DNA from: Trinickia mobilis | GTDB lineage: Bacteria; Pseudomonadota; Gammaproteobacteria; Burkholderiales; Burkholderiaceae | Assembly (NCBI RefSeq): GCF_017315705.1 | Contig: NZ_JAFLRF010000001.1 | Location: 546,498-610,497, forward strand | Length of the DNA: 64,000 nt | Reading direction: 5' to 3' | Shown here: positions 19,102-28,335 of the stretch, in pieces | Layout of the letters: every line of letters begins with the position of its first letter | Numbering within the stretch: position 1 is the first letter of the stretch | The notes under the pieces: generated by a model | Seen by the model: the letters and a program-made list of their open reading frames with translations, nothing else | Told to the model about the DNA's origin: nothing | Database searches by the model: none | Made by a program: the position numbers and the translations under genes

Positions 19102-19162
19102 GGTTGGTTTGCGAACTTTGAACGGATAGGCTTGGCGGCCTCGTCTGCAAGCGGGCCGCTTT

Positions 19163-19182
19163 GGCACGCCGCAAGGCGTGCC
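19163..19182. repeat. Perfect hairpin with GCAA tetraloop between yqeY and dnaG
   Basis: GGCACGCC-GCAA-GGCGTGCC on the plus strand (loop TTGC on the minus-strand transcript). The stem is 8 bp and lies 60 bp upstream of the dnaG GTG, without a T-run. It may protect or punctuate the mRNA between yqeY and dnaG, as the processing and attenuation sites do in the E. coli rpsU-dnaG-rpoD operon. Confidence 0.55.
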
Positions 19183-19240
19183 GGACAACCGGAACAACTC
19201 AATGCGTGGCTGCCGCGCGATGGTTGCGTCAACGCGCGGA

Positions 19241-19687
19241 CTACTTCGCGAGCGCCGCTTTGACGAGCGAGGACACCGCCGTCATGTCGGCTCGGCCAGC
19301 GAGCTTGCCTTTCAGCACGCCCATCACCTTGCCCATGTCCTGCGGCCCCGCGGCACCTGTCTGAACGACTGCTGCCTGCACTTCAGCCGCGATTTCGGTC
19401 TCCGACAGCTGCTCCGGCATATACGCAGCCAGCACGGCGAGCTCGGCGCTTTCCTGGCCGACGAGATCGGCCCGGCCCGCCGCCTCGAACTGGGCGATCG
19501 AATCCTTGCGCTGCTTGATCATCTTGTCGATGACGGCGGTGACGGCCGCGTCGTCGAGCGTCGTCTGCTCATCGACTTCGCGTTGCTTGATCGCCGCGAG
19601 CAGCAGCCGGATCGTGCCGAGACGCTGGGTCTCGCGCGCCCGCATGGCCGCTTTCATATCGTCGTTGATGCGATCCTTCAGACTCAT
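19241..19687 (-). CDS. yqeY: GatB/YqeY domain protein
   Basis: A 148-residue protein of the YqeY family, which resembles the tRNA-binding tail of GatB but stands alone. It begins MSLKDRINDDMKAAMRARE and contains the conserved DKMIKQRKDSIAQFEAAGR and GKVMGVLKGKLAGRAD motifs that define the family. It lies between rpsU and dnaG, its standard place in beta-proteobacteria. The molecular role is unproven; a tRNA-related or amidotransferase-like function is presumed from the GatB homology. Confidence 0.93.
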   Translation of the reverse strand: MSLKDRINDDMKAAMRARETQRLGTIRLLLAAIKQREVDEQTTLDDAAVTAVIDKMIKQRKDSIAQFEAAGRADLVGQESAELAVLAAYMPEQLSETEIAAEVQAAVVQTGAAGPQDMGKVMGVLKGKLAGRADMTAVSSLVKAALAK

Positions 19688-19745
19688 CTTTCACCTGGAT
19701 GCGTTGGGGGTGGTTAAGGCGCCCGGCAGCCTGGCAGGCATGAAC

Positions 19746-19782
19746 ACAAAAACCCGCTTGGGATGTTTCCTCAAGCGGGTTT
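19746..19782 (-). terminator. Terminator between rpsU and yqeY
   Basis: Minus strand: AAACCCGCTTG, loop AGGAAACATCC, CAAGCGGGTTTTTGTG. An 11-bp stem followed by five T lies about 80 bp after the rpsU stop. It would make most transcripts monocistronic for rpsU, with read-through into yqeY-dnaG, similar to T1 of E. coli. Confidence 0.85.
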
Positions 19783-19830
19783 GCGCGGCATGCGAGATGA
19801 TCAGGGCATGGCGCGGGTTCGCCAGACACA

Positions 19831-19856
19831 CGCGCCGCCTGAAAATAGGCGGCGCG
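19831..19856 (-). repeat. 10-bp GC stem-loop just after rpsU
   Basis: CGCGCCGCCT, loop GAAAAT, AGGCGGCGCG lies 8 bp after the rpsU stop on the minus strand. It has no T-run, so it is more likely an mRNA 3'-stabilising element working with the terminator downstream. Confidence 0.55.
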
Positions 19857-19864
19857 CAACAAAA

Positions 19865-20077
19865 TCAGTAGAACTTCTTCGGCAGCATCTGGCTGCGCAG
19901 GCGCTTGAAGTGGCGTTTCACTGCGGCAGCCTTCTTGCGCTTGCGCTCAGCCGTAGGCTTTTCGTAAAACTCGCGCGCGCGAAGTTCGGTCAAAAGACCG
20001 TTCTTTTCGATCGTGCGCTTGAAACGGCGCATCGCGACTTCAAAAGGCTCGTTTTCTTTTACGCGGATTATCGTCAT
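19865..20077 (-). CDS. rpsU: 30S ribosomal protein S21
   Basis: A 70-residue very basic ribosomal protein. It begins [21 protein letters not shown], has the family motif RREFYEKPT in the form [15 protein letters not shown], and ends in a lysine/arginine-rich tail. S21 helps the 30S subunit pair with the Shine-Dalgarno sequence. It heads the cluster rpsU-yqeY-dnaG-rpoD. Confidence 0.97.
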   Translation of the reverse strand: MTIIRVKENEPFEVAMRRFKRTIEKNGLLTELRAREFYEKPTAERKRKKAAAVKRHFKRLRSQMLPKKFY

Positions 20078-20110
20078 TTTTCAATAACGGGAATTTTCCA
20101 AAGGCTGTGG

Positions 20111-20119
20111 AGTATAGCA
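20111..20119 (-). promoter_or_regulatory. Extended -10 promoter of rpsU
   Basis: TGCTATACT on the minus strand, 34 bp before the rpsU ATG. TATACT matches the -10 consensus in 5 of 6 places and has the TGn extension. A second TATACT lies 22 bp upstream. Confidence 0.6.
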
Positions 20120-20147
20120 GACCTCGGACATAAGTATACGGGCGTTG

Positions 20148-21374
20148 TCAAGCGCTTCGCACAAAATCGGCGGCGGCCTGCCCTGCGGCAACGCCAGAAG
20201 CCCATGCCCATTGGAAGTTGTAGCCGCCGAGCCAACCCGTCACGTCGACCGCCTCGCCGATGAAATACAAGCCTGGCACGCGCTCGCTCATCATCGTCGC
20301 CGACGATAGCTCGCGCGTATCGACGCCCCCCTTCGTCACTTCGGCCTTCTTGTAGCCTTCAGTGCCGTTCGGGGTGAGCGTCCAGCGCTTGAGCGCCTCA
20401 CCGATCTGTCGCAGCGTCTTGTCTGGCAGGTCGGCAATGCGCGCGTCGACGGGAACGCCGTGCGTTTCGAGCCAAACGTGCGCAAGACGCACCGGCACCC
20501 ATTCAGCCAGCAAGCTGCCGATCTGACGCTTGGTGCCGGACTTTGCCTGCAGCAGGTCGGCGGTCGCGTCGCGTTCGGGCAGCAGGTCGACGCAAATCGG
20601 TTCGCCCGGCTTCCAATAGCTCGAAATCTGCAGGACGCCGGGCCCCGACAGGCCGCGATGAGTGAGCAGCAAATCTTCGACGAACTCACCGCAGGACTTC
20701 TTCTGGCCCGTCGCCAAGGCGACCTCGAGCGAGACGCCGGACAGCGGCACGAACGGTGCCCATTCATCAGTCGAAAAGGTCAGTGGGACGAGCGCAGGAC
20801 GCGTGTCCACGAGCTTGTGGCCGAATTGCTTCGCGAAACGGTAGGCGAAATCGGTGGCGCCGATCTTCGGGATCGACAGGCCGCCCGTGGCGATGACGAG
20901 CGCGCGGGCGCCGACCGGTCCCGCGTTCGTGTCGAGCGCGAAGCCGTCGGCGTCTTGAAGGCGCACGGCGTCGACCATGACCGGACGGCGCCATGTAATC
21001 CGGCCCGTGTCGCACTCGGCCTTGAGCATATCGATGACCGACTCGCTCGAATGGTCGCAAAACAGTTGCCCGCGATGTTTTTCGTGCCACGCGACCCGGT
21101 GCCGCTTCAACAAGGCCAGAAAATCTCGCGGCGTATAGCGCGCGAGCGCCGAGCGGCAAAAATGCGGATTGGCCGAGAGATAGTTCGCGGGGCCCGCGTG
21201 GAGGTTCGTGAAGTTGCAGCGCCCGCCGCCCGAAATGCGGATTTTCTCGGCGAGCCGCGGCGAGTGATCGATCAGCACCACGCGCCGCCCCAGCTGTCCC
21301 GCGACTGCCGCGCACATCATGCCGGCCGCGCCGGCGCCGATCACCGCTATGTCGAAAGATTCCATGGCGCGCAT
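20148..21374 (-). CDS. FAD-dependent oxidoreductase, HI0933/YhiN family
   Basis: A 408-residue flavoprotein. It begins with the dinucleotide fold [20 protein letters not shown], then [11 protein letters not shown], the signature of the HI0933-like family, and ends with a second FAD motif [23 protein letters not shown]. Members have been proposed as NAD(P)/FAD enzymes of unknown substrate. The ATG at 21374 has CAGG upstream, and a second ATG at 21365 (MESFDIAV) is where many relatives begin. It lies between rpsU and tsaD, the usual place in this group. Confidence 0.9.
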   Translation of the reverse strand: MRAMESFDIAVIGAGAAGMMCAAVAGQLGRRVVLIDHSPRLAEKIRISGGGRCNFTNLHAGPANYLSANPHFCRSALARYTPRDFLALLKRHRVAWHEKHRGQLFCDHSSESVIDMLKAECDTGRITWRRPVMVDAVRLQDADGFALDTNAGPVGARALVIATGGLSIPKIGATDFAYRFAKQFGHKLVDTRPALVPLTFSTDEWAPFVPLSGVSLEVALATGQKKSCGEFVEDLLLTHRGLSGPGVLQISSYWKPGEPICVDLLPERDATADLLQAKSGTKRQIGSLLAEWVPVRLAHVWLETHGVPVDARIADLPDKTLRQIGEALKRWTLTPNGTEGYKKAEVTKGGVDTRELSSATMMSERVPGLYFIGEAVDVTGWLGGYNFQWAWASGVAAGQAAADFVRSA

Positions 21375-21409
21375 TGTACCTGCGCCGCCTGCGGGACCTG
21401 CGGCCGCGC

Positions 21410-21418
21410 TGGTATACT
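21410..21418 (+). promoter_or_regulatory. Extended -10 promoter of tsaD
   Basis: TGGTATACT on the plus strand, about 100 bp before the tsaD ATG. It has the TGn extension and a 5-of-6 hexamer. No -35 is evident. Confidence 0.55.
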
Positions 21419-21435
21419 TTTAAGCTTGCCTAATA

Positions 21436-21459
21436 AGCCCTTTATAGAGCCCTTTATAG
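21436..21459 (+). repeat. Two tandem 12-bp repeats in the tsaD leader
   Basis: AGCCCTTTATAG occurs twice in direct succession, and the second copy followed by GGCT forms the palindrome AGCCC-TTTATA-GGGCT. It lies downstream of the predicted start site, in the 5' untranslated region of tsaD. Confidence 0.7.
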
Positions 21460-21515
21460 GGCTCGGGCCTAACGTCCCTTCTTGGCGTTTTCCCACGCCG
21501 CTCGCGATACAAAAC

Positions 21516-22541
21516 ATGCTTGTTCTCGGCATCGAAAGCTCCTGCGACGAAACCGGCCTCGCGCTCTATGACACCGAGCGCGGCCTGCTCGCCCACGCGC
21601 TGCACTCGCAGATCGCGATGCACCGCGAATACGGCGGCGTCGTGCCGGAGCTGGCCTCGCGCGACCATATCCGCCGCGCGCTGCCGCTGCTCGAAGACGT
21701 GCTCGCGCGTGCCGGCGCGGCTCGCCCGGACATCGATGCGATCGCCTTCACACAAGGGCCCGGGCTCGCGGGCGCGTTGCTGGTCGGCGCGAGCATTGCG
21801 AACGCGCTGGCCATGGCTTGGGACAAGCCCACCATCGGCATCCATCATCTCGAAGGGCACTTGCTGTCGCCGCTGCTCGTCGACGCGCCCCCGCCCTTTC
21901 CGTTCGTCGCGCTGCTCGTGTCCGGCGGACATACGCAGTTGATGCGCGTGACGGATGTCGGCGTCTATGAAACGCTCGGCGAAACGCTCGACGATGCTGC
22001 CGGCGAGGCCTTCGACAAAACCGCCAAGCTGCTCGGGCTCGGCTACCCGGGAGGCCCGGAAGTCTCGCGGCTCGCCGAATTCGGCACGCCGGGCGCGGTC
22101 GTGCTGCCGCGTCCGATGCTGCATTCCGGCGACCTCGACTTCAGCTTCAGCGGCCTGAAAACCGCCGTGCTCACGCAGATGAAGAAGCTCGGCTCGAACG
22201 TCTGCGAGCAGGCGAAAGCGGACCTCGCGCGCGGCTTCGTCGATGCGGCAGTCGACGTGCTTGCGGCCAAGTCGCTCGCCGCGCTCAAGAAGACGAAGCT
22301 CAAGCGCCTCGTCGTCGCAGGCGGTGTCGGCGCAAACCGGCAGTTGCGCGAGGCGCTTTCGGCCGCGGCGCAAAAGCGCGGCTTCGACGTGCATTACCCG
22401 GACCTCTCGCTCTGCACGGACAACGGCGCGATGATCGCGCTCGCAGGCGCGCTGCGTCTCGCGCGTTGGCCCGCGCAGGCCAATCGGGACTACGCGTTCA
22501 CAGTGAAGCCGCGCTGGGACCTTTCCTCGCTCGCGCGGTAA
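21516..22541 (+). CDS. tsaD: tRNA N6-adenosine threonylcarbamoyltransferase TsaD
   Basis: A 341-residue metal-dependent enzyme that transfers threonylcarbamoyl to A37 of ANN-decoding tRNAs, working with TsaB/TsaE. It begins [19 protein letters not shown], has the metal-binding [14 protein letters not shown] region, the nucleotide-binding SGGHTQLM, and the [10 protein letters not shown] and [11 protein letters not shown] motifs near the C-terminus. The ATG at 21516 matches the family start. The open frame upstream to 20460 overlaps another gene and is spurious. Transcribed away from the rpsU-dnaG-rpoD side. Confidence 0.97.
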   Translation: MLVLGIESSCDETGLALYDTERGLLAHALHSQIAMHREYGGVVPELASRDHIRRALPLLEDVLARAGAARPDIDAIAFTQGPGLAGALLVGASIANALAMAWDKPTIGIHHLEGHLLSPLLVDAPPPFPFVALLVSGGHTQLMRVTDVGVYETLGETLDDAAGEAFDKTAKLLGLGYPGGPEVSRLAEFGTPGAVVLPRPMLHSGDLDFSFSGLKTAVLTQMKKLGSNVCEQAKADLARGFVDAAVDVLAAKSLAALKKTKLKRLVVAGGVGANRQLREALSAAAQKRGFDVHYPDLSLCTDNGAMIALAGALRLARWPAQANRDYAFTVKPRWDLSSLAR

Positions 22542-22676
22542 CCGCCCGCTCAAGAACACGCCGAACTCGCGCTCAGAACCGGTGTTGCAGTCCCGCCGCC
22601 CACCACGCCGAACGGGGGGCACTACGGTCGTCGTGACGTTCCCTTCGAAGACCGACTAGGAAGCCAATCAGCCGAC

Positions 22677-23495
22677 TCAAACCCCATCGACCGCGTCGCG
22701 CTTGTCATGCTCGATGACCGCGTACGCGCTGTGATTGTGGATAGATTCGAAGTTCTCGGCTTCGAGCACATACGCGACGATCCGGTCGTCTTGATTCAAA
22801 CGCTGCGCCACGTCTCGCACGAGATCTTCGACGAACTTGGGATTCTCGTACGCGCGTTCCGTCACGAACTTCTCGTCGGGGCGCTTCAACAGCCCCCACA
22901 GTTCGCACGATGCCTCTTCTTCGGCGATCCGGATCAGCTCCTCGACGGGCAAGTCGCCCGCCAGCTCGGCGTTGATCGTCACATGCGAGCGCTGGTTGTG
23001 CGCGCCGTATCGCGAGATCTGCTTCGAGCACGGACACAGGCTCGTCACCGGCACGAGCACGCGCAGGAAGAGGCGTGTCGCGCCACGGCGCGTCTCGCCC
23101 GTCAGCGTCACTTCGTAGTCGAGCAAGCTCTTCACGCCGGACACCGGCGCGACTTTGTTCACGAAGTAAGGAAACGTCACTTCGATGCGGCCGGCTTTCG
23201 CTTCGAGCTTATCGAGCATCGACGCGAGCATCGCGCGGAACGTGACCGGTTCGAGCGGCGCCTTGTTGTCCTCGAGCAGCGCGACAAAGCGCGACATGTG
23301 CGTGCCCTTTTGCTCGGCCGGCAGATGCACGTCGAGATTCCACGTGCCGACGGTCGGCTGGATCTCGCCATCGGCCGCGCGCACAGTCAGCGGATGTCTC
23401 ACCGCCTTGACGCCGACCCGCTGAATCGGGATCTGACGCGTGTCGACGGTGCTCTGCACGTCGGGCATCACAAAGGCGGGGTTCATCTGGTTCAT
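22677..23495 (-). CDS. folE2: GTP cyclohydrolase FolE2
   Basis: A 272-residue type IB GTP cyclohydrolase that opens the folate/queuosine pathway from GTP and is unrelated in sequence to FolE. Family motifs: the N-terminal [17 protein letters not shown], the metal/catalytic Cys in [10 protein letters not shown], and the C-terminal [13 protein letters not shown]. The start is ATG at 23495, with AGGA upstream. It lies 145 bp after dxs on the same strand and may be partly co-transcribed with it. FolE2 enzymes are often used when zinc is scarce, but no Zur box was identified here. Confidence 0.95.
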   Translation of the reverse strand: MNQMNPAFVMPDVQSTVDTRQIPIQRVGVKAVRHPLTVRAADGEIQPTVGTWNLDVHLPAEQKGTHMSRFVALLEDNKAPLEPVTFRAMLASMLDKLEAKAGRIEVTFPYFVNKVAPVSGVKSLLDYEVTLTGETRRGATRLFLRVLVPVTSLCPCSKQISRYGAHNQRSHVTINAELAGDLPVEELIRIAEEEASCELWGLLKRPDEKFVTERAYENPKFVEDLVRDVAQRLNQDDRIVAYVLEAENFESIHNHSAYAVIEHDKRDAVDGV

Positions 23496-23639
23496 CTTGT
23501 TGTGTCCTGTTCTGTCATTCACGGACGCGCAAAAACGCCGCGCGCCGGCTGGCATCCGTGATGCCAGTAACGAAACATGGGCCCGCAGGCCCATGCATTC
23601 AAACGGGGATGCCGCACGGCCGCGAGAGCGGCCGCACCG

Positions 23640-25550
23640 TCATGCGACGCGCTTTGCCAGCTTGGTGGCCTCGCCTTCGGCCGCCTGCTTCAGAAAGCGT
23701 TCGCGAATCGATTTCACGATGCCCGCACCGTCCAGCCCGCAACTCGCGAGCAGCTTGGCCGGATCGCCGTGGTCGATGAAGGTATCGGGAAGACCCAATT
23801 GTAGTACCGGCCGCATAACCCCATCGGCAAGCAGGGATTCGACGCAGGCCGAACCCGCGCCGCCCATGATGCAGCCCTCTTCGACCGTCACGAGCGCGTC
23901 GTGCGTCTGCGCCAGCTCGCGCACGAGCTCGGCGTCGACCGGCTTGACGAAGCGCATGTTGGCGACCGTCGCGTCGAGCTCCTCGGCTGCGGCGAGTGCC
24001 GGCGCGACCATCGTGCCGAACGCGAGAATCGCGATGCGGCTGCCCTTGCCCGCCGACGATTGGCGCCGGATTTCGCCGCGGCCGACGGGAATTGCGGTCA
24101 TCTGCTTGACCGTCGCCACGCCCGTGCCGGCACCGCGCGGATAGCGCACCGCGCTCGGGTTCGGCTGCTGCAGCGCCGTGTAGAGCATCTGGCGGCATTC
24201 GTTTTCGTCCGACGCGGCCATCACCGTCATGTTCGGGATGCAGCGCAGGAACGCGAGATCGTAGGCGCCCGCGTGCGTCGCGCCGTCCGCGCCGACCAAG
24301 CCCGCGCGGTCGATCGCGAAGACCACCGGCAGGTTTTGCAGCGCGATGTCGTGAATCAGTTGGTCGTACGCACGCTGCAGGAACGTCGAATAGATCGCGA
24401 CGACCGGCTTCAACCCTTCGGCTGCGAGGCCGCCCGCGAACGTCACCGCATGCTGCTCGGCGATGCCCACGTCGTAATAGCGATCGCGAAAGCGCTTTTC
24501 GAATTCGACGAGACCCGAGCCTTCGCGCATCGCGGGCGTGATGCCGACCACGCGCGAATCGAGTTCCGCCGCGTCGCACAGCCATTCGCCGAACACTTGC
24601 GTGTAGGTCTTCTTGGAAGGCGCCGTCGACGGCTTGATGCCCTCGACCGGATTGAACTTGCCCGGACCGTGATAGAGCACCGGGTCGGCCTCGGCCAGCT
24701 TGTAGCCTTGGCCCTTCTTCGTCACGACGTGCAGGAACTGCGGGCCGCGCAGCTCGCGAATGTTTTCCAGCGTCGGGATCAGCGAATCGAGATCGTGGCC
24801 GTCGATCGGCCCGATGTAGTTGAAGCCGAACTCTTCGAAGAGCGTGGCCGGCACAACCATGCCCTTCGCGTGTTCTTCGAGCTTGCGGGCGAGTTCGAGC
24901 ATCGGCGGCGCCACGCGCAGCACGCGCTCGACGCCGGCCCGCGCCGCCGCATAGAAGCGGCCCGACATCAGGCGCGCGAGATGGCGATTCAACGCGCCCA
25001 CGGGCGGCGAGATCGACATGTCGTTGTCGTTCAGGATCACAAGCAGCGGAACGTCGTCGCAAACGCCCGCGTTGTTCATTGCTTCGAACGCCATGCCGGC
25101 CGTCATCGCGCCGTCGCCGATCACGGCGATCGAGAAGCGGTCTTCGCCCTTCAGCTTGCTCGCGATCGCCATGCCGAGCGCGGCCGAGATCGACGTGCTC
25201 GAGTGCGCCGTGCCGAACGTGTCGTACTCGGATTCCGAGCGGCGCGGGAAGCCCGAGATGCCGCCGAGCTGGCGCAGCGAGTGCATCTGGTCGCGGCGGC
25301 CCGTCAGGATCTTGTGCGGATAGGTTTGGTGTCCGACGTCCCAGACGATGCGGTCGTTCGGCGTGTTGAACACGTAGTGCAGCGCGATCGTCAGTTCGAC
25401 CGTACCGAGATTGGACGACAAATGGCCGCCCGTTTGCGACACGCTGTCGAGCACGTAGGCACGCAACTCGTCGGCGAGCGGCAGCAATTGGCGGCGATCT
25501 AGGCGGCGCAGGTCCGCCGGGTCGTCGATAGTTTTCAGCAAGTCGTACAT
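23640..25550 (-). CDS. dxs: 1-deoxy-D-xylulose-5-phosphate synthase
   Basis: A 636-residue thiamine-diphosphate enzyme that condenses pyruvate and glyceraldehyde 3-phosphate, the first step of the MEP isoprenoid pathway. It has the thiamine-diphosphate motif [15 protein letters not shown] ending in NDNDMSIS, the transketolase pyrimidine-binding region ([14 protein letters not shown]), and a C-terminal transketolase domain. The ATG at 25550 ([11 protein letters not shown]) matches the family start. A longer frame to 25595 does not. Third gene of xseB-ispA-dxs, so precursor supply and prenyl chain formation are encoded together. Confidence 0.97.
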   Translation of the reverse strand: MYDLLKTIDDPADLRRLDRRQLLPLADELRAYVLDSVSQTGGHLSSNLGTVELTIALHYVFNTPNDRIVWDVGHQTYPHKILTGRRDQMHSLRQLGGISGFPRRSESEYDTFGTAHSSTSISAALGMAIASKLKGEDRFSIAVIGDGAMTAGMAFEAMNNAGVCDDVPLLVILNDNDMSISPPVGALNRHLARLMSGRFYAAARAGVERVLRVAPPMLELARKLEEHAKGMVVPATLFEEFGFNYIGPIDGHDLDSLIPTLENIRELRGPQFLHVVTKKGQGYKLAEADPVLYHGPGKFNPVEGIKPSTAPSKKTYTQVFGEWLCDAAELDSRVVGITPAMREGSGLVEFEKRFRDRYYDVGIAEQHAVTFAGGLAAEGLKPVVAIYSTFLQRAYDQLIHDIALQNLPVVFAIDRAGLVGADGATHAGAYDLAFLRCIPNMTVMAASDENECRQMLYTALQQPNPSAVRYPRGAGTGVATVKQMTAIPVGRGEIRRQSSAGKGSRIAILAFGTMVAPALAAAEELDATVANMRFVKPVDAELVRELAQTHDALVTVEEGCIMGGAGSACVESLLADGVMRPVLQLGLPDTFIDHGDPAKLLASCGLDGAGIVKSIRERFLKQAAEGEATKLAKRVA

Positions 25551-25649
25551 CGTCGTTCCATTGTAGGAAAACTTACGCGCCCGCACTTTTCTCACGCACG
25601 CCCGTAGCGTTTCGTGCGCGGCGGCGGGCTTATTGTCGTAAATCGGCGT

Positions 25650-26534
25650 TCAACTCACTCGGTTCACGACCAGGTCAGCCAGTTCGGCGAGGCGCTTGGC
25701 GCGCGCGCCGAACGGCACGAGCGCCTCGTGCGCCTCGCTGCGCAACTGCGCAGCCAGTGCACGGGACGCATCGAGCCCGATGATCGACACGTAGGTCGGC
25801 TTGCCGTCCTTTGCGTCTTTGCCGGCGGTCTTGCCGAGCGTCGCGGAATCGGTCGTGACGTCGAGGATGTCGTCGACGACCTGGAACGCGAGGCCGACTG
25901 CGGCTGCATACGCGTCGAGCGAACGCAGGGCCTCGTCGCCCGGCGCCTCGCCAGCCAGCGCGCCCATGCGTACGGATGCACGCAGGAGCGCACCGGTCTT
26001 CATCCGATGCATGGTTTCGAGCTGCGGCCGCGTGAGCGCAAGGCCCACGCTGGCCAGGTCGATCGCCTGGCCGCCGGCCATGCCGATCGAGCCGCTCGCG
26101 AGCGCCAGTTCGCGCACGAGCGCCGCCTGCGCGGCGGGCGTGAGCGCGGCGCTGTCGGTCAGCGCGACGAACGCCTGCGATTGCAGCGCATCGCCGACGA
26201 GCAAGGCCGTCGGCTCGTCGTACTTGACGTGCACCGTGGGCTTGCCGCGGCGCAGTTCGTCGTCGTCCATGCACGGCATGTCGTCGTGCACGAGCGAATA
26301 GACGTGAATCATTTCCAGTGCTGCCGCCCCCGCTTCGAGCGCCTCGGCGCGCGCGCCGGTCAGCTCGCCGGCCGCATGGCACAACAGCGGGCGCACCCGC
26401 TTGCCGCCGCCCAGCACGGCATAGCGCATCGCCTCGTGCAGTTGGGCAGGCGCCGTTTCCGGCCCGGGCAAATAGTGTTCAAGTGCCGTCTCGACGCGTC
26501 CGAGCACCGAACGCATCCATTCTTCAAAGGTCAT
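25650..26534 (-). CDS. ispA: Farnesyl diphosphate synthase
   Basis: A 294-residue trans-prenyltransferase that makes geranyl and farnesyl diphosphate. It has the KRVRP substrate motif near residue 45, the first aspartate-rich motif in VHDDMPCMDDDELRRGKPT, and the second in VVDDILDVTTDSATLGKTAGKD. The lengthened first DDxxxxD motif is typical of bacterial FPP synthases. Its ATG overlaps the xseB stop as ATGA, so translation is coupled. Confidence 0.95.
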   Translation of the reverse strand: MTFEEWMRSVLGRVETALEHYLPGPETAPAQLHEAMRYAVLGGGKRVRPLLCHAAGELTGARAEALEAGAAALEMIHVYSLVHDDMPCMDDDELRRGKPTVHVKYDEPTALLVGDALQSQAFVALTDSAALTPAAQAALVRELALASGSIGMAGGQAIDLASVGLALTRPQLETMHRMKTGALLRASVRMGALAGEAPGDEALRSLDAYAAAVGLAFQVVDDILDVTTDSATLGKTAGKDAKDGKPTYVSIIGLDASRALAAQLRSEAHEALVPFGARAKRLAELADLVVNRVS

Positions 26535-26827
26535 AGATCGTCTCCGCCATCCGCGGGAGCTGCGTTGGCAGAGAGCGGCTTCAGCGTCTCGCCGTCGAGA
26601 ACGCGGACCTGCTGCTCCACCTTTTCCAATTGTTGTTGACAGAACGCCACAAGAGCGGCGCCGCGCCGGTACGCGGCAAGCGATTCCTCAAGGCTCAGGG
26701 TGCCGCCCTCCATCCGCGCGACCAGCCCCTCGAGCTCCGCCACCGCCGCTTCGTAATTCTCCGGCGATGGCGCGCCATCGCCGCCTGGCGCGGCACGAGC
26801 GGTGTCTTGGGGTACGGTCTTCGCCAT
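26531..26827 (-). CDS. xseB: Exodeoxyribonuclease VII small subunit
   Basis: A 98-residue protein. A flexible N-terminus is followed by the conserved core NYEAAVAELEGLVARMEGGTLSLEESLAAYRRG, the XseB signature. It joins several copies onto XseA to degrade single-stranded DNA. First gene of xseB-ispA-dxs, overlapping ispA by 4 bp. xseA is not in the window. Confidence 0.94.
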   Translation of the reverse strand: MAKTVPQDTARAAPGGDGAPSPENYEAAVAELEGLVARMEGGTLSLEESLAAYRRGAALVAFCQQQLEKVEQQVRVLDGETLKPLSANAAPADGGDDL

Positions 26828-27016
26828 GTGGAAAGTCGGAATTTAAAACAAGTCGGACATTCTACGGCAAAAGAGACAATTCTGACCTCTCCCCCGTAAA
26901 CCTCAGACGGAAGACACCTTCCATCTCACATCAATATTCGAGCGAAAGACCGGGACTTCCTCCGCCAATTTTGACCCGAATCAAGCACTTACGCACCACA
27001 AAAATAGAAAGTTCTG

Positions 27017-27022
27017 TATAAT
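27017..27022 (+). promoter_or_regulatory. Candidate -10 element of the Rieske oxygenase gene
   Basis: A perfect TATAAT lies 74 bp before the ATG in an AT-rich patch within the 268-bp divergent spacer (26828-27095). No matching -35 at 16-18 bp was seen, so it is only a candidate. Confidence 0.4.
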
Positions 27023-27095
27023 TTCCGGTTCCCCAAATCGAATCTTATCGATGGTTGGGTTGTTCACTGCTTTCACGTCTTCATCGGGAGTGGGA

Positions 27096-28202
27096 ATGTC
27101 CAATCTGAGCAATGCTTTGCAGCTGAAGGCCATTTCAAGTCAGCTGCCAGTCACAGCTTATTTTGACCCGGCGCTTCTTACGCGCGAAATCGAAACACTT
27201 TTCAAGCAAGGTCCTCGTTACGTCGGGCACGAGTTGATGGTCCCCGAATCGGGCAGTTATTTTGCGCTGCCGAGCGAAGGCGAAGGGCGCGTGCTCGTGC
27301 GCAACCAGCAGTTGCAAGTCGAGCTGCTGTCCAACGTGTGCCGCCATCGGCAAGCCATCATGCTCAACGGCCGCGGCCAGACCGAGAACATCGTCTGCCC
27401 GCTCCATCGCTGGACGTACGACCTCAACGGCAACCTGCTCGGCGCGCCGCACTTCGCGGACAACCCGTGCCTGAACCTCGGCGCCACCCCGCTGCAGAAC
27501 TGGCAAGGCCTGCTGTTCGAAGCCCAGGGCCGCAACATCGCGAAAGATCTGGCTCGTCTCGGCACGAAGCATCACTTCGATTTCTCGGGCTTCATGTTCG
27601 ATCGCGTCGAAGTGCACGAGTGCAACTACAACTGGAAGACCTTCATCGAGGTCTATCTGGAGGACTACCACGTCGTGCCGTTCCATCCGGGTCTCGGCAG
27701 CTTCGTGTCGTGCGACGACCTGAAGTGGGAATTCGGCGACTGGTACAGCGTGCAGACGGTCGGCGTGCACAACAAGCTCGCGAAACCGGGCAGCCCGACG
27801 TACCGCAAATGGCACGACGAAGTGCTGCGCTTCCGCGGCGGCGAGCCGCCTGAGTTCGGCGCGATCTGGATGGTGTACTACCCGGGTCTCATGATCGAGT
27901 GGTATCCGCACGTGCTGGTCGTGTCGTGGCTGATTCCGCGCAGCCCGACCCAGACGACGAACGTCGTCGAGTTCTACTACCCCGAGGAAATCGCGTTGTT
28001 CGAGCGAGAATTCGTCGAAGCCGAGCGTGCCGCTTACATGGAAACGGCCCGCGAAGACGACGAAATCGGCGAACGCATGGACGCCGGACGCCTCGCGCTG
28101 ATGAACCGCGGCGAATCGCAAGTCGGGCCGTACCAGAGCCCGATGGAAGACGGCATGCAGCACTTCCACGAGTTCCTGCGGCGCGAACTCGGGCCGATCT
28201 GA
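27096..28202 (+). CDS. Rieske-type ring-hydroxylating oxygenase alpha-subunit-like protein
   Basis: A 368-residue protein with an N-terminal Rieske [2Fe-2S] domain (CRHRQAI, then CPLHRW, i.e. CxH-x17-CxxH, residues 75-110) and a C-terminal catalytic domain with the mononuclear iron region NWKTFIEVYLEDYHVVPFHPGL. No reductase or ferredoxin genes are adjacent. It faces xseB-ispA-dxs, a conserved neighbourhood in Burkholderia, which suggests a housekeeping rather than catabolic role. The ATG at 27096 has GGGAG upstream, and the longer frame from 27051 lacks support. The substrate is unknown. Confidence 0.9.
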   Translation: MSNLSNALQLKAISSQLPVTAYFDPALLTREIETLFKQGPRYVGHELMVPESGSYFALPSEGEGRVLVRNQQLQVELLSNVCRHRQAIMLNGRGQTENIVCPLHRWTYDLNGNLLGAPHFADNPCLNLGATPLQNWQGLLFEAQGRNIAKDLARLGTKHHFDFSGFMFDRVEVHECNYNWKTFIEVYLEDYHVVPFHPGLGSFVSCDDLKWEFGDWYSVQTVGVHNKLAKPGSPTYRKWHDEVLRFRGGEPPEFGAIWMVYYPGLMIEWYPHVLVVSWLIPRSPTQTTNVVEFYYPEEIALFEREFVEAERAAYMETAREDDEIGERMDAGRLALMNRGESQVGPYQSPMEDGMQHFHEFLRRELGPI

Positions 28203-28235
28203 ACGGCGGCGGCACAGCCGCCTGATCGATGAAAG

Positions 28236-28277
28236 GACGGGCAAGCGGGGTTTGAAACCCTTCTTGCCCGTCTTTTT
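28236..28277 (+). terminator. Rho-independent terminator of the Rieske gene
   Basis: GACGGGCAAG and CTTGCCCGTC form a perfect 10-bp stem around a 17-base loop (itself holding GGGTTTGAAACCC), followed by TTTTTG. It lies 34 bp after the stop. Confidence 0.9.
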
Positions 28278-28335
28278 GTTTAGACTAACAACACCCCTTC
28301 AGCGAAAGCCGGACGCACGTCGATCAGGAGCAGTC

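Noticed and set aside
20460..21515. Long in-frame extension upstream of tsaD
   Set aside because: It overlaps the flavoprotein gene on the other strand, and the tsaD family starts at the ATG at 21516.
27096..28202. Aromatic catabolic operon around the Rieske gene
   Set aside because: No beta subunit, ferredoxin, reductase or ring-cleavage genes are adjacent. The conserved housekeeping context argues against it.
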